Source: Strix aluco (lineage: Eukaryota > Chordata > Aves > Strigiformes > Strigidae). From it: DNA of 64,000 nucleotides. Positions 35,995 to 47,569 of this stretch are shown in pieces. The notes under the pieces are model-generated. The model saw only the letters and a program-made list of their open reading frames with translations. It was not told where the DNA came from and did not search any database. Positions within the stretch are counted from its first letter, which is position 1. Every line of letters starts with the position of its first letter. The position numbers were made by a program, and so were the translations under genes. Location of the stretch: positions 18,015,171 to 18,079,170 of the forward strand of contig NC_133971.1 of assembly GCF_031877795.1 (NCBI RefSeq). The letters run 5' to 3'.

Positions 35995-38900
35995 TGTATG
36001 AGGGTTTGGCTTTGATTTATTGATGTACACTCTCTTGGAAAAAGCTTCTTATAAATGAGGTGTCACTGAGCAGGAGAGGACAGGAGAGGGGAGCATTTGC
36101 CTTTGTGATAGGGATCTTCATCATGGGGAAGCAAGAGCTGCTACTGGGATGAGATGAGGATGGTCCCAAACCAATGGAGCAAAGGGGTGTCTTGGCAAAG
36201 CCTCTATGTGCTCTTGCAGCAGTCCAACAACGTAGTAATTCCCTTGGTGTTTTGAGGGGTCTCCTAGTTTCTTTGCAGGCTACAAACTAGGGACTGCTTC
36301 TCCGTCTGCCTGGTGATGCATAGGACTTGATGTTTCTGAGTACACCCATACCATTAGTGACCCTGTCATTAAGAGAATTACAAGCCCAAGCCAGCAGGCT
36401 TCCCCCAGGCTGCTAGTGAGTCTTCTCTGGGGGCAGTAGGTGGGTGTCTCAGAAAGTACTCCCTGCTCAGCTTGTTCTCCAGGCCATGCATGGAAACCTG
36501 TGAGCAGAAGACTCAACCTAAAGATGTCAACCTAAAGAGGGTGGTGCAGGTCACCAGGAGAGTGAGGGAGTCTCTCCTGGGGTTTGCAAGGCACAACTGG
36601 AGAAAGCTGCAGCTGTATTATGGATGTGTCGCTGTGGGTGGCCTTGCTCTGAGCCAGAGGGTTGTTCACTAACATCTGTGATAAAACTGTCCCTTACTGC
36701 TGCTTCTGATGAAAGGGGAAAGAGAAAGGTGGGAACAGGGTGAGGTGTGAGGAGCTGACTGTTCTGGTGAAATCACCTGGGAATATTTGCGTGGGGTAGA
36801 ACAAATGATGACTGGACCAGACCGTGCTCCAATGGGCTGACTGCTTGTGACTGAGTCTGGTCTGTCTGTCCTGTCTTCCAAAACCCTCCTGGGATGCGTG
36901 TGTGCTACTTGCAGAAAACTGTATCTTATTACAATACTTGATTTAGCAAGAGGGACATGTTTGCCCACTGTTCTGTTTTTAATGAAGCCCTTTTCATTGC
37001 CATGAAAGCTGGTGGCAAACAAGGACACATGGGATGGGAAATTGAAACTCAGCACTAGTTGCGTGTAGCTAGAAAGTGGCACCTGCAGACCAGTGAACAA
37101 GGAGACACCTTTCTCACTGTTTGCTTGTTTTGTCATCACTGTGCTCCTATCAGGGTTGCATCCAACAGCCTTTTCTCTGCATAAGTCAAGAAGAAAGGGT
37201 GAGAAATGCTTGTGGAGTGGTGTGAGGTTGAAAGTTTTAAAGCCATCTGGAAGTGAGAAGTTCCTCTACATGCTGTTTTCTTAATGCCTGTCACTGAATG
37301 CTCTTGTTTAACCAGGAGAGAGATCTTTGCCCTGTGGGAGAAGCATTGTTAACATTATTCAGAGTAAATACAATTATGTGATGTATTTGTCTTTGCCAAA
37401 ATCCTTCAAGTCTAGCTGGGTGGACCTGGGGCTTTGTTGGCTTGGTTGGTTAGTCAGCTGCTAAGAGCAGCCATTTCCCAGTCAAAGTGCTTGTATGTGA
37501 GTCTTGCTAGTGTACTGCATCCAGGTGACAGATGTCTTCTGCAGGAAGTGTAAGAAATATTGGCCTTGCTGACCTGATGTGTGTACTGCACTGCTCCCCA
37601 GCTGTGCCCTGATATTGGCCTAGGTAAGAGCAGAAAGTTTTGGAGCAGCCTGCTTTGCAGCTGTTTCTCTGCTGAGATTCAGCAAGAACCAAGATTCAAC
37701 AAGAAGCATGCCTCTCTCTGATGAGAAGAGGGGCCAACAGTCTCTAGAAAGTGGAGACACTGAAACCAAGACCTTGTGCCTGTGTGAAGACTGCACAAGC
37801 CTGGTTTGGAAGCAGGTAGCAGATGTCTTCCTGCTTCAGTATAAATCTATTGTGGGGACAGCAGAGTGAGGAGAGAGGGACTACATTTTATGGAGCTATC
37901 TTGTACAGTCTGCTCCATATGGAGTCATGTCATGAAATTTACAGTGCATATAGCTGGCTCTCAGGCAGAAAACAAGCAGTATTTCATGATGTATTAATTG
38001 CCTTATTTAAAATCATGTATTTAACTGCTTCCTTGCTACAAGTCCTGGGTATGGGAATGTCTCTCCTGTTTTCCATGCGCAGCTTGGTGTACAGTGTAGG
38101 GCAGTGTTGAAGCTGACTTCATGTACATCTTCTCTCATCATCTGGCTCTAAGCATTATCTAATTGCCATTGGCAGAGACAAGATAGCTGAAAGGGCTTTT
38201 CAAGACTCCCAGGGTGACTCTTGTCTTTTGGCAGCATGTTACATTATTCATTTTTGGATGGTGAGGGGTGAATCTTGAGAGGATCAGCTGTGTGGAGGAA
38301 AAGGACAGGGAGGAGAGGAGAGAGAATTTAGCAGGAGAGAAGGATAAGATGAATGAAAGTGAGTGTAAGACAGTAGGAGAGAAGGGGCCAGAGAAGACTG
38401 TGGACCTAGGCAGATTTTGGGAAGGCCAGTGATTCTTGCTTTTGCTTGATTTTATTGGAGCTGAGTGCATGTAAAGATTTTATTTCATGGACTGTTGGTA
38501 CAGGACTGAGAAGAGGATGTGTGTCTTCTCTGGACCCTTCTAGTTGTGTATCTTCGTGCCAGTTTCAGTCTGCTTATTTGCATGGAGTTGGAAGTTTTAA
38601 TCTCTTGTGACACTCTCCTTGGATACTTGCAAACGGTGCTCTCAAGACACTAGCAAGGGTGCCCTATGCATTTTTTGGCCATAGAAACATCACCTAAAAA
38701 TGATGAGATTGAAATACATTACCTATGCAATACAAGTTTAGCATTCCAAAAGAGAAAATGAAGACAGAAATGAAAAGTTTTCAAGGGCATTTTAGATTTA
38801 AATGTTCATTTTAACTTTCAAAATCCTCCTTATTAGCGCCTTCCTTTCTCCCCTTTTAATCTCTTTTCTTGAATGCGGGGTAAATTTATTTTTTCGTGTT

Positions 38901-41900
38901 GGTTTCTCTGCTTTTCAAATTATCTCCAGCTTTCAAAAGATTGGGACCTCAGAAAAGTTCTTCAGAACTGTAAATTCTCTTGATTCCCTGTCAATAAGGA
39001 CAAGAAAGGAAGAGTCCACCTTGCCAGGTTGGATCACCTGATCATCCAAAGTGCTTTTCAGAGTGACAGGTGAAGTATAGGCAGAGTTTGGAAACCTGCT
39101 TATGAACAATAGAAAACAGTACTTAAAAGTGTTTTGAAGACCGAGATGTTATGTGCTTTCCTCAGGAGCGCATTGGGGCAAGGTGTCCAGTGGTATGTCT
39201 GGATTTCAGCCCGTGTCTCCTGATGCCAGGGCAGCTTTCACACAGGAGTGTAACATAGGCCATGTGGAGCACAGGTCTCAAGCAGAAGGGAGGCTTCTTG
39301 TATGAAATGGGGGGGTGTGAAGCAAACATAACCATTATTGATTCACTGGCATGTATTTGTACCCTGCTCAGAAGTGAGCAGCACAAGAAAAGAGAAAACC
39401 ATTGTTTGGTGAGGGGCATGTGCCACCCACATTGCGCATGATGAACTGGAAGGCTCTCAGCCCAGGCATGGGGTGTTCTGAGGAGTGTGAGCATCTCAGT
39501 GTGTGTTTGGATGGGGAGAGGATGCAAGTCTGTCCTTTCAGGAGATGCTGTGCGAGATTCTGGTCTCCAGAAACACTCTGGCCATCCTTTGATCGCTGCA
39601 ATAGTCCTGAGACCAGGGGCAGAGAGAGACAGTCTGTTCTCCCCTTGCTTACCTGAAGGCAGGCAGAGCTGGAGGCCTTTCTGTTAGAGCTTACAAACTG
39701 TTATTCAGCCTATAAATTCTGCATTGGCTGAATTAAGTGCTGCTTTTATAATCCATGCAGCCTTTATGTACCCCGCTTCCATACCAGGATTGTAATACCG
39801 TCTTGTGTTGCTCTAATGCATCTAACGTGATGTTCTACAGAGATCTTGTGCTTGCACAGGCTTAGTTTGGATGAAACTTGTAAAAAAGGCTTTGAATAAA
39901 GGTGATCTTATAGCTGGTGGAGTAGGATGCCTGTTTGTATCACTGGACTTAACAGTGGGTCTCCTCCCTCTACAGCCTTCAGTCAGTGAAATGTTAATAT
40001 GCCTTGGTGTGGGGACAGAAGGGGCCAAGGACTTCTGTCTTGATGGATGCATGTTGGGTGGATGCATGCTGGATGCTGCCAGGCCCCTGGATGCGCTATG
40101 CACAAAGGTGGAGAGAGTGACTTAGTTTGTGTCTGCAGCCTGGTCCCACAGGAGATGGGTACTGGGATGGTCCGGGGGCAGCTCTGGCACAGAGAGCCAG
40201 CTCTCTGCAAACGAGGAGATGGTTTCCAGCCTGGTTAGCTAGAAGAACTTTCTGTAGCCAGAGACCTCAGACACCTTTCCTGAAGGAGCTCCAGGTGGCA
40301 TACAGAAGAGAAGTTTCTTCTGCCCACTGGGCTTGTTCGACTCCTGTGAGTTCTACAGATGCTGTTTTGAATGGTTTTGTTGCCTCAGTTTCCTTCCTTT
40401 TCTGTGATGTCATGTGATCTCTGCTTCTGAAGCCCCCACCCATTTTGCTGACCATCATCTTCAGCTCTGCATCTAGATGGGATGGTCTCTTCCCTCTATG
40501 AATCCTTTTTGCAGTCCTGTACAGTTATTGAGGTTAAACTCTGGGAAATAGGGCCTGCTTGTTTTCACAAGCGCAGTAGAGGAGGCTTCAGCTCAAATGC
40601 TGCATCAAACAAATGAACTCAAATTAAACTTTTGGCTTTCATCTACTATTATACCACTCTTAATAGTGACTCCTTTGAAAGGAGCTACTCTGACCTGTTA
40701 ATGGCAGGAATGATGGCCATTGCTCAACAGCTTGGCTTGCAGCACAACTCTTGGTACCATAATGAAACAGATTGTTCTGCAGTAGCTGTATCTGATGCAG
40801 CTGTTTTGCCCTGGATGTTAAGAATTGCAATTTTGACACTAAGTATTGCAGTTGAAAATTGCTTAAAATGGAGATATTGGGTGATCTGCTGAGGGGGTTA
40901 GTGCAGCCAGTATGAGCGGGTGTAGCCCTGCCACACTCCAGACATAGCAGGCTTACTGCACATGAAATCACAATATTATGTGATTTTTCAGTTCCAGCTC
41001 TGTCTGTCTCCTGTCCAAATCAGGGTCAGCTGTAGCTCTGTTGTCATTGCTAGGCTTTGACCAAGTCTGCTTGGGAAACACTGCTGATAGAGATTCATGC
41101 TGTTCCCTCTCCCACTCCTGTGACTGTTAGAAAATTTTACTGCTGCCTAATTGGAGACTCCTCTGATGTGGTTAAAACACATTATTTTCACTCTCTGTCA
41201 CCCCTAGACTTTGAAAGCAGATGATACATATGCTCTTTGTAGCAACTTTTTCCACGTTTGAAGCCTACTGTCATGGCTTCCCTCCATCTCCACCCTGAAG
41301 CTTTTAGGCTGTCTGAGCAGGTCACACACCTTTGATCACTGGTCCATACCACTCTCCACTGAATTCTCTAACTGTCTGGCACCTTTCCTAAGAGCAGTGC
41401 CTAGAGCTGAAGTCTTTTGTCTGGTTTTTGTGTTGCTGATGATAGGAACCACAAGCTGAACTGAAAACCCAGTGCAGGCATGTGGAGTCGGGCAGGAGCA
41501 CACAGTCCAGCATCGTCCTCTGTGCACACTTGTTGTGTATTGTTTCTGTCCTGGAAATACAGCTTATGCCACAGTTAAGTATTTCAGCACAGAGCCAGTC
41601 TACCTCATTCCTTGCTTGTATTTTCAGAGCAGGGAACATGCCTGGAAGGAAAGAAAATACACAGAGAACATCCAGGTTTGTTAATGACGGGATTGCTCAG
41701 CCTTTCCCCTTGCATAAAGTCAGTGGAAAATTGTCACCAATACTAAGCGAGTTGCTGAATCAGGTTGGATGGCAGTGGACACTCTTGAGTCTGGAAGGAG
41801 TCATGCATATTTAGCCTGTGGTGTCTCTTTGCGAGGATGGTGCTCTGTGCACCTGGGAATTAGAAAATGAACACCCTTCCTGGAAGCCAGCAGCGGGATG

Positions 41901-44114
41901 CATGGAGGTCCTGGCTCCCATGTCTTCTGGTATCACCACTCCCCTCCCACAGTGGTGATCCACTTACATTTTGTGTGTGTGACGTGGAGGGAGATACTGG
42001 GTGACAGATGGTGCGTGCCTTGGAGTTTGCTGGTCCCTGGTGACTGGGAAAGAGCAGAAGGCTGGCACGTGCTGAAGGGTGTGCAGGACATGAGCCGGGC
42101 ATGCCCCCAAACTTCTTGGTAAGGTTACAAACCCATCTCCCATCTGACCCTGATGTAGTAGAAATTCCTCTCTGCTCCATCTGGGTGCAGCACCACCCAG
42201 GGTGTGTGTCCCAGCAATTGCTCGAGATGTGCATGCCTGTTCACATGAGAACGAGACACGGTCTGGTTTGTAGCTACTCCTCTCCTGGAATGACACTGTC
42301 ATACCAGCTGGCTGTGGTTCCTTGCGTGAGCTGAGGGGATATCATCGCTGCCAAAGACACTCCAGTTCTCTCTGCTTCCAGCTGTGATGTGACCTCCATC
42401 CATTTGTGCTCTGTTTGACTCACATCAGATACTTTTTTTTTTAAACTTCTCCCCCCTGCCTTAATTTTCTGCTCTTTGAGCAAGAGAAAGCAGCTCATGG
42501 ATGGGACTGAAAGTGCCAGAACACAAATAGGCCATGAGTGTGTGCTGAGAGGTCAGCTCATAACAGTGTGGCCACACCCAAGAGCTGCTATTTCCAGGAG
42601 ATAAGCTGCCCATCAATCTTCTTTCAGGCCTTCCTCAGGTTGTAAGGAAAATAACTTCCTGTTCTGTACACCCTCCAGCTCCTGGCACTATCGATGCCAA
42701 GGATATCAAAGATAGAGGATATCAAAGGCAGAACAAAGTGCTGCCAATGTCTTGAGTTTCTAGACTATTAGGGCTGACCTGACTGCTCTGACTCTTTCAC
42801 AAAATGCTGTACACCAGAGGAGAAAGTGCTCTCGGTTGGTTGTGGATTAGATGACCATATGTCTGGGTTTCCTCAAACATATTTTGCTTTTTCCATGTGG
42901 TTACTTTGTCCAGGAGCAAGAGAAATTAATCCAGAATTGACAAATTTTCATGCACAGTGCAGGCAAATCGCTAATCCTAGGGTAAGTGGATGCAATAGGG
43001 CAAGTGAGAACATGCTGGCCTATGGTGAAGCACATGTTCAGTCAGTTGGAAATGCATATGCCTGTTTGTTTTGTCTGACATTTCCTGGAGAGTAGTAAAT
43101 ATGCCACAGCATAGCTCTCAAAACTGCTTCTGAGTGCTGTAGACATCCCTAAACTTCATAACCTTTTTAGGACCTCATACCTCTGTCAAGGAGCTAGGAC
43201 CTTTCCAGTCAGGTTTCAGAGATGAGTCATGAAAAGCTAACTTTTCATAAACAACATCATAAAAGAGAGCTAAAGTAGAGCAAAGTCTCTTCAGTGCTGC
43301 TGCATCATATTTCTGAAGACAAGTGGTGGATCTGGGTTCTCCATCTTTAATTGTCTGCTCTTTAGAGGTCACATAAGCATCTCCACGTTCATGTCTGTTA
43401 AGCGTGAAAGAGCTGAGTAGGCTGTGCTTAAGGGTATCAAAGTACTCCAGTGGTTTTCTGGCTACCTTTTCAGGTGGCAGGAAGAGGAATCCCACCTGTT
43501 CTGAGCACTGGGCTAAGAATTGCTCAGCTCTGCTGTTTTATGTTACAGTATAAGACCCAACTGCTGAGCCACGGAAATAAGACTCTGTCTTAAAAAAAAG
43601 GAACAAAAGGTCTTGCAAACATCAGACTTACAGATCAACTCTAGGTCAATTCCCTTCTGGTCTTCCTTGCATGAGCCAGTGCTGACTGTGGTTGCTGCAT
43701 CTGTGAAACCTGCAGAAACAGTAGGGCTAGTTGCAGGCCTATTTTTCAGCAAAGCCTGCACTCTGCTGCACATTGACAACATCTCCAGAGGGTTCTCTGC
43801 CAGTTGTCTGAATCTCTACTGCTTGCAAGGGACTGGACCAAAGTTTTCATGGTCAGAGACCTTGGATTCTAGCAGGTGGGAGAAGTTACAGCCATTACCT
43901 CACTTTCTCTGCCTCCTCCTGCTGTATCTGGACCTTGGACAAGAGATGAGGATCTTTTTGTATTTTGAGACTAGATTGCATGAAGGATCCTCTGCTTTGT
44001 AGTTGAGGCTCTCCACACAGTCAGATCTGTCTCTCAGGGTAGTCCATGTTATGTCCTCCTTCTTTCAGCTCAGAGCCACGCACCCAGAAATGCCTGTTGT
44101 GAGAGGCTTCAGGC
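35995..44114. other. CORO2A: CORO2A intron 1, unique part i (8.1 kb)
   Basis: This is the longest stretch without a recognised repeat in the intron. It contains no CORO2A exon by frame and splice inspection. Frames of up to 156 codons occur on either strand without family resemblance. Small features are a TGGATGCATG local repeat (about 40043-40072) and an AGGATATCAAAG duplication (about 42703-42730). Confidence 0.5.
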
Positions 44115-44805
44115 TGATTTACAGAAACAGACTACAACTCAGAGAGAGTTATACAGCAGGTATGTTTACTCTGGTGCCAGGGTGCAAGGGGTTTTCTCCA
44201 CAAAGCTTGCAGACCCCCAGCACATTTTACCAAAAACTTATAGAGTGTGGATATACATATTCATTGGATTACATAACACAAACATACATATGCATGAGTG
44301 AGGCTGGGTTAGTTCTAGAGGCTGGTGCCAGCAGTTTATGTTCTCTTTGCACCTGTGCATTGCCTCCTGGTGGGCGTCTTCGGGGGTCTTTGGGAGGAAG
44401 GCTTGTAGTCTTTCTCACCTTGTACTTTTCCTTGGAGCATGCGCAGATTCTCTTAGCCAATTTCTTGAACAACAAGAGTGTTTTCAGCCGGTTTACTCAT
44501 TCTATCTTATCTAAAAGTACCGGAGTATCAATTTCTACCATCCATATATGGCTATCTATTCATTACAAAGACTAAACTAGTTAAAGCACATCTGCTTTCC
44601 AAGGACAAGAAACATATTTTTGTCGAACATAGTAATTCTTGGTAAGTTTCCACAGAAAACTGGTTTGTTTTGATGAACACAGTAGTCCTTGGTAAGCTTC
44701 CACAGAACACTCAGGGCAAGCAGGATTATTAAGCAATATTCAGAAATCATTACAAGTTGCTATAAGTAAATAAGTTGCAAAGTAGATGATCATTTCCTTG
44801 TATCA
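44115..44805 (-). mobile_element. Solo LTR (family 2, copy B), minus orientation
   Basis: Homologous throughout to the LTR at 10268-11005, with the same TGATT left end and TATCA right end. The central part (from the AGCACATTTTACC block through the TGCACCT block) is almost identical between the copies, while both ends are more diverged. No target duplication is visible (flanks AGGC and ATTG). It may have decayed, or the copy may be a recombinant between different insertions. No internal retroviral genes adjoin it. Confidence 0.8.
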
Positions 44806-46254
44806 ATTGAATAATTTAAAACTGTCTGTACATTCTTGCTATATCTATTGAAGTTGGATTATCCTATTTAGAGAGTCAAAGGAGCTGCTTCCTCTGTTTA
44901 TGCCAGCAGTGAGGAACTATGAAGCAAAAAATTTCATATAGAGCACTGCATATTCTTTCATGAGATAGTGCTCCCAGTGCTAGGGTTGCACATGTCAATG
45001 GGCAGAAGCTGTCTAGGAAGCACTGTCCAGCCAGAAAAAGCTTGTGCTGATTGCCCACTGCAATCTAGTAAGCAGACATCTGAGGAGTGCTTGCAGGGAT
45101 CATTGTATCCTACTCCAGGACCTCTTGACAGCTTCAGAAAAATATCTCCTTAATGATCTTTTTTGGAAGAGGTGGGAGTGATAACCATAAGCTCCCAGGA
45201 CTTGGTCTTCGAGAGCTGGGTGAGGGGAGGATGGTGCTAAACACATTCTTTGCATCAGCTGTATGGTTAGAAAGATACAAACACTAGTACAATCTGCAGT
45301 GTCTCCCTCCATTCTAGTTCCCCCTCCTTCCACAGAGAGGCTGGTGATACTGGGAATTAGGTAGGTCAGGATGATGGGGAGGGAAGGCAAGAGGCTGATT
45401 CTTGGATTGCAAAGGCCATGCTGCCTTCTGCCTTTCTCCAGGATGCAAAGGGCTCTCTGCCATGCTGGCAGAGGGCCGATGGTGCCTTCATCAGTCCCTT
45501 TCATCTTTCTGTCAGTTCAGCATCAGTCTCTGCTGGGATAGTGACAGCAGAGCCCTGAGCAGCAAGTGAGGGGGGATCTTCCACCTCCTTGACCAGATAA
45601 GGAGACTCAGCTCCAGCTGCCTCTTAAGATGGGGATATGCTGCCTATGGTCACTGCCCAGTGTGCAGGGATGGTCTGCATGCCCCTGCTGTGGGCACCCC
45701 GGCTCCTCGCTGCCCCACAAGCAGGTGAGGTGACCTGGGGATCCCTGGGCTGTGGCTTCAGGCTTTACCTGTTGCTGCACACCCAGGATTTTCAGGACTT
45801 TGTGCTCTGCCCATGCTGGCTCACCCTGCTTGGACATGGCTGTGCAAGGAGAGACCCATGGTACACTGGGGGCCAGCCCTCCAGTGAAGGGAGAAAGTTA
45901 ATCCTATTACTCCTAAAAAACATCCAAGGAAAGCATATTGTTAAGGGACTATGCAAAACATTTAATTGTGGGGCTCTGTAAAATGCACAAATACACCTTT
46001 TTTTTTTTTTTCTTCTGAGGTGGTGATGTAAGTTTTTGCAATGAAAAACCAGTCCTGTTTTGTTGACAAAATGTTGGTGTATTTTCCCTCACTTTCTACC
46101 CCCCCATCCCTTATACCAGTTGCTATTTGCACAGTTTTGAAAATGGTTTGCCTCTCCAAACAGCAGTTATCATGGGGAGAATTAGTTTATTACCAATCAG
46201 ATCAGAGTTGGGTAATGAGAACCTGCTACCAAAACCTTGCCATGCAAACCCAAT
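44806..46254. other. CORO2A: CORO2A intron 1, unique part j
   Basis: No gene or repeat was recognised. A run of 14 T lies at 45998-46011. Confidence 0.5.
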
Positions 46255-46255
46255 A

Positions 46256-46480
46256 GAGCAGTAAAGACTGAGGTGAAAAAGGCATTCAGTGTGTTGGCCT
46301 TTTCTGGCAAGGGCTCCTGCCCCATTCCTCAGCAGGCCTGTATTTTCCTTAGTTGTCCTTTTACTGCTCTGGTACTTGTAGGAACCTTTCTTGTCACCCT
46401 TCACATCCCTTGTCAGATTCAACTCCAGGTGGGCTTTAGCTTTCCTAAGCCCAGCCCTGCGTATTTGGACAGTGGTCACC
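46256..46480 (-). repeat. CR1 LINE fragment (pre-RT region), minus orientation
   Basis: The minus strand reads GLRKAKAHLELNLTRDVKGDKKGSYKY, followed by a GLLRNGAGALARKG block. This matches the linker between the endonuclease and RT domains of CR1 and aligns with 33730-33960 in the same orientation. Only this internal piece is left, with neither 5' nor 3' end. Confidence 0.82.
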
Positions 46481-47564
46481 TTCTTTTACTTCGTGTCCCT
46501 GTGTGTTCTTCTGTACTATGGATGGGAGAGGAAATCTGGAAGGAAACCAAGTAATTGTGGCTGGCAAAACTGGAAAACATAGAAGAGGGAAGTGAATATT
46601 TGAAAATGGGAAAGAAGGACCCTGCATAGAACACTGAGCAGAACGCCCTGGCAGATCCCACCACCCCAGGATGAGCCTGGTGAGGTAGTGGGTGCCCAGG
46701 GCTCTGCCTGGGCCTGTGAGCAGAGGGGGATAGGGGGGAAGGGGATCCCATGGAGGTGACTCTGCCTTCTGCTCTAGAGAGGATTTTGCAGCTAGCTCCC
46801 TGTGGCCCATGGAGTCAGCTCTGACGATGCTGCAGCCCTGCTGCCCCTGCCCCCAGCCCCCAGCGGACCTGCCTCTTAATGTTGGGGTGGTAGGCAAGAG
46901 TGGGGCATGGAAGAGGTGAGATGAACATAGAAATGTGTTGGTGTGGCACAGCGTGGACTGACCAGCTTGATGTGAAGTGTGGGGGTGGGGGGTCATCTGG
47001 GGAGCTCAAAAGCTCTTATGGAGAAGGCGGGGGCTGCCCTGCTGCAGGACTCACCCAAGATGGGAGAGGATTCAAGCTGAGCTTGCCTTCAAGAGTGAAT
47101 GGTGGGAAGTGCTGCCAGTGGCCCAAGTGGCCATCTCTGCTCACTGCCAGGAAGCTGTTCTCCAACGAAGCTGTTTTGAGTAGCTGACAATCTTGCAGGG
47201 GTGGAGAATAAAAGAGGAAAGACCAGTTATCTCTGCCTGGTACAGGAGTGCAGCAGATAACATTATGTTGTTCTTCCGAAACAGGCACTTGGGAGCTGCT
47301 CAAGTACAACCCTGTAGAGAATTGTTTTGCCAGCCCAGCTCTTCCCAGCTTCTCTATGTGGGCTGCTGCTTGGCTCTCCGTGCCTCTCATCCCAGCTGTG
47401 TTGAGAAGTGGCATCTGGCACTTTTGCACTGCAGACGTGTCGTGGCACTTCAGGCCACACTGCAGCTCCTTCTGGGAGCAGGAGATATATCAGAAAATGG
47501 CATCTTGTAAGCTGAGGACACCCTGTGTCCCACACAGCATTCACAGAGCTGCCTTCTCTGACAC
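46481..47564. other. CORO2A: CORO2A intron 1, unique part k
   Basis: This is moderately GC-rich sequence with overlapping open frames on both strands (for example 183 codons, minus, 46445-46996). These show low-complexity Pro/Ser/His composition and no family match. No gene was called. Confidence 0.5.
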
Positions 47565-47569
47565 CTGTG

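Noticed and set aside
40632..40892. 86-codon plus-strand frame in an AT-rich stretch
   Set aside because: Looked peptide-like at first, but it has no domain, no splice sites matching CORO2A phases and no relation to a known repeat.
42703..42730. AGGATATCAAAG repeated twice
   Set aside because: A 12-bp local duplication is too short to suggest more than replication slippage.
44003..44575. 190-codon plus-strand frame
   Set aside because: Most of it is translated LTR sequence read in its antisense direction; copy A at 10268 shows the same chance frame.
46445..46996. 183-codon minus-strand frame
   Set aside because: Low-complexity His/Pro/Ser translation that partly overlaps a CR1 remnant; no family resemblance.
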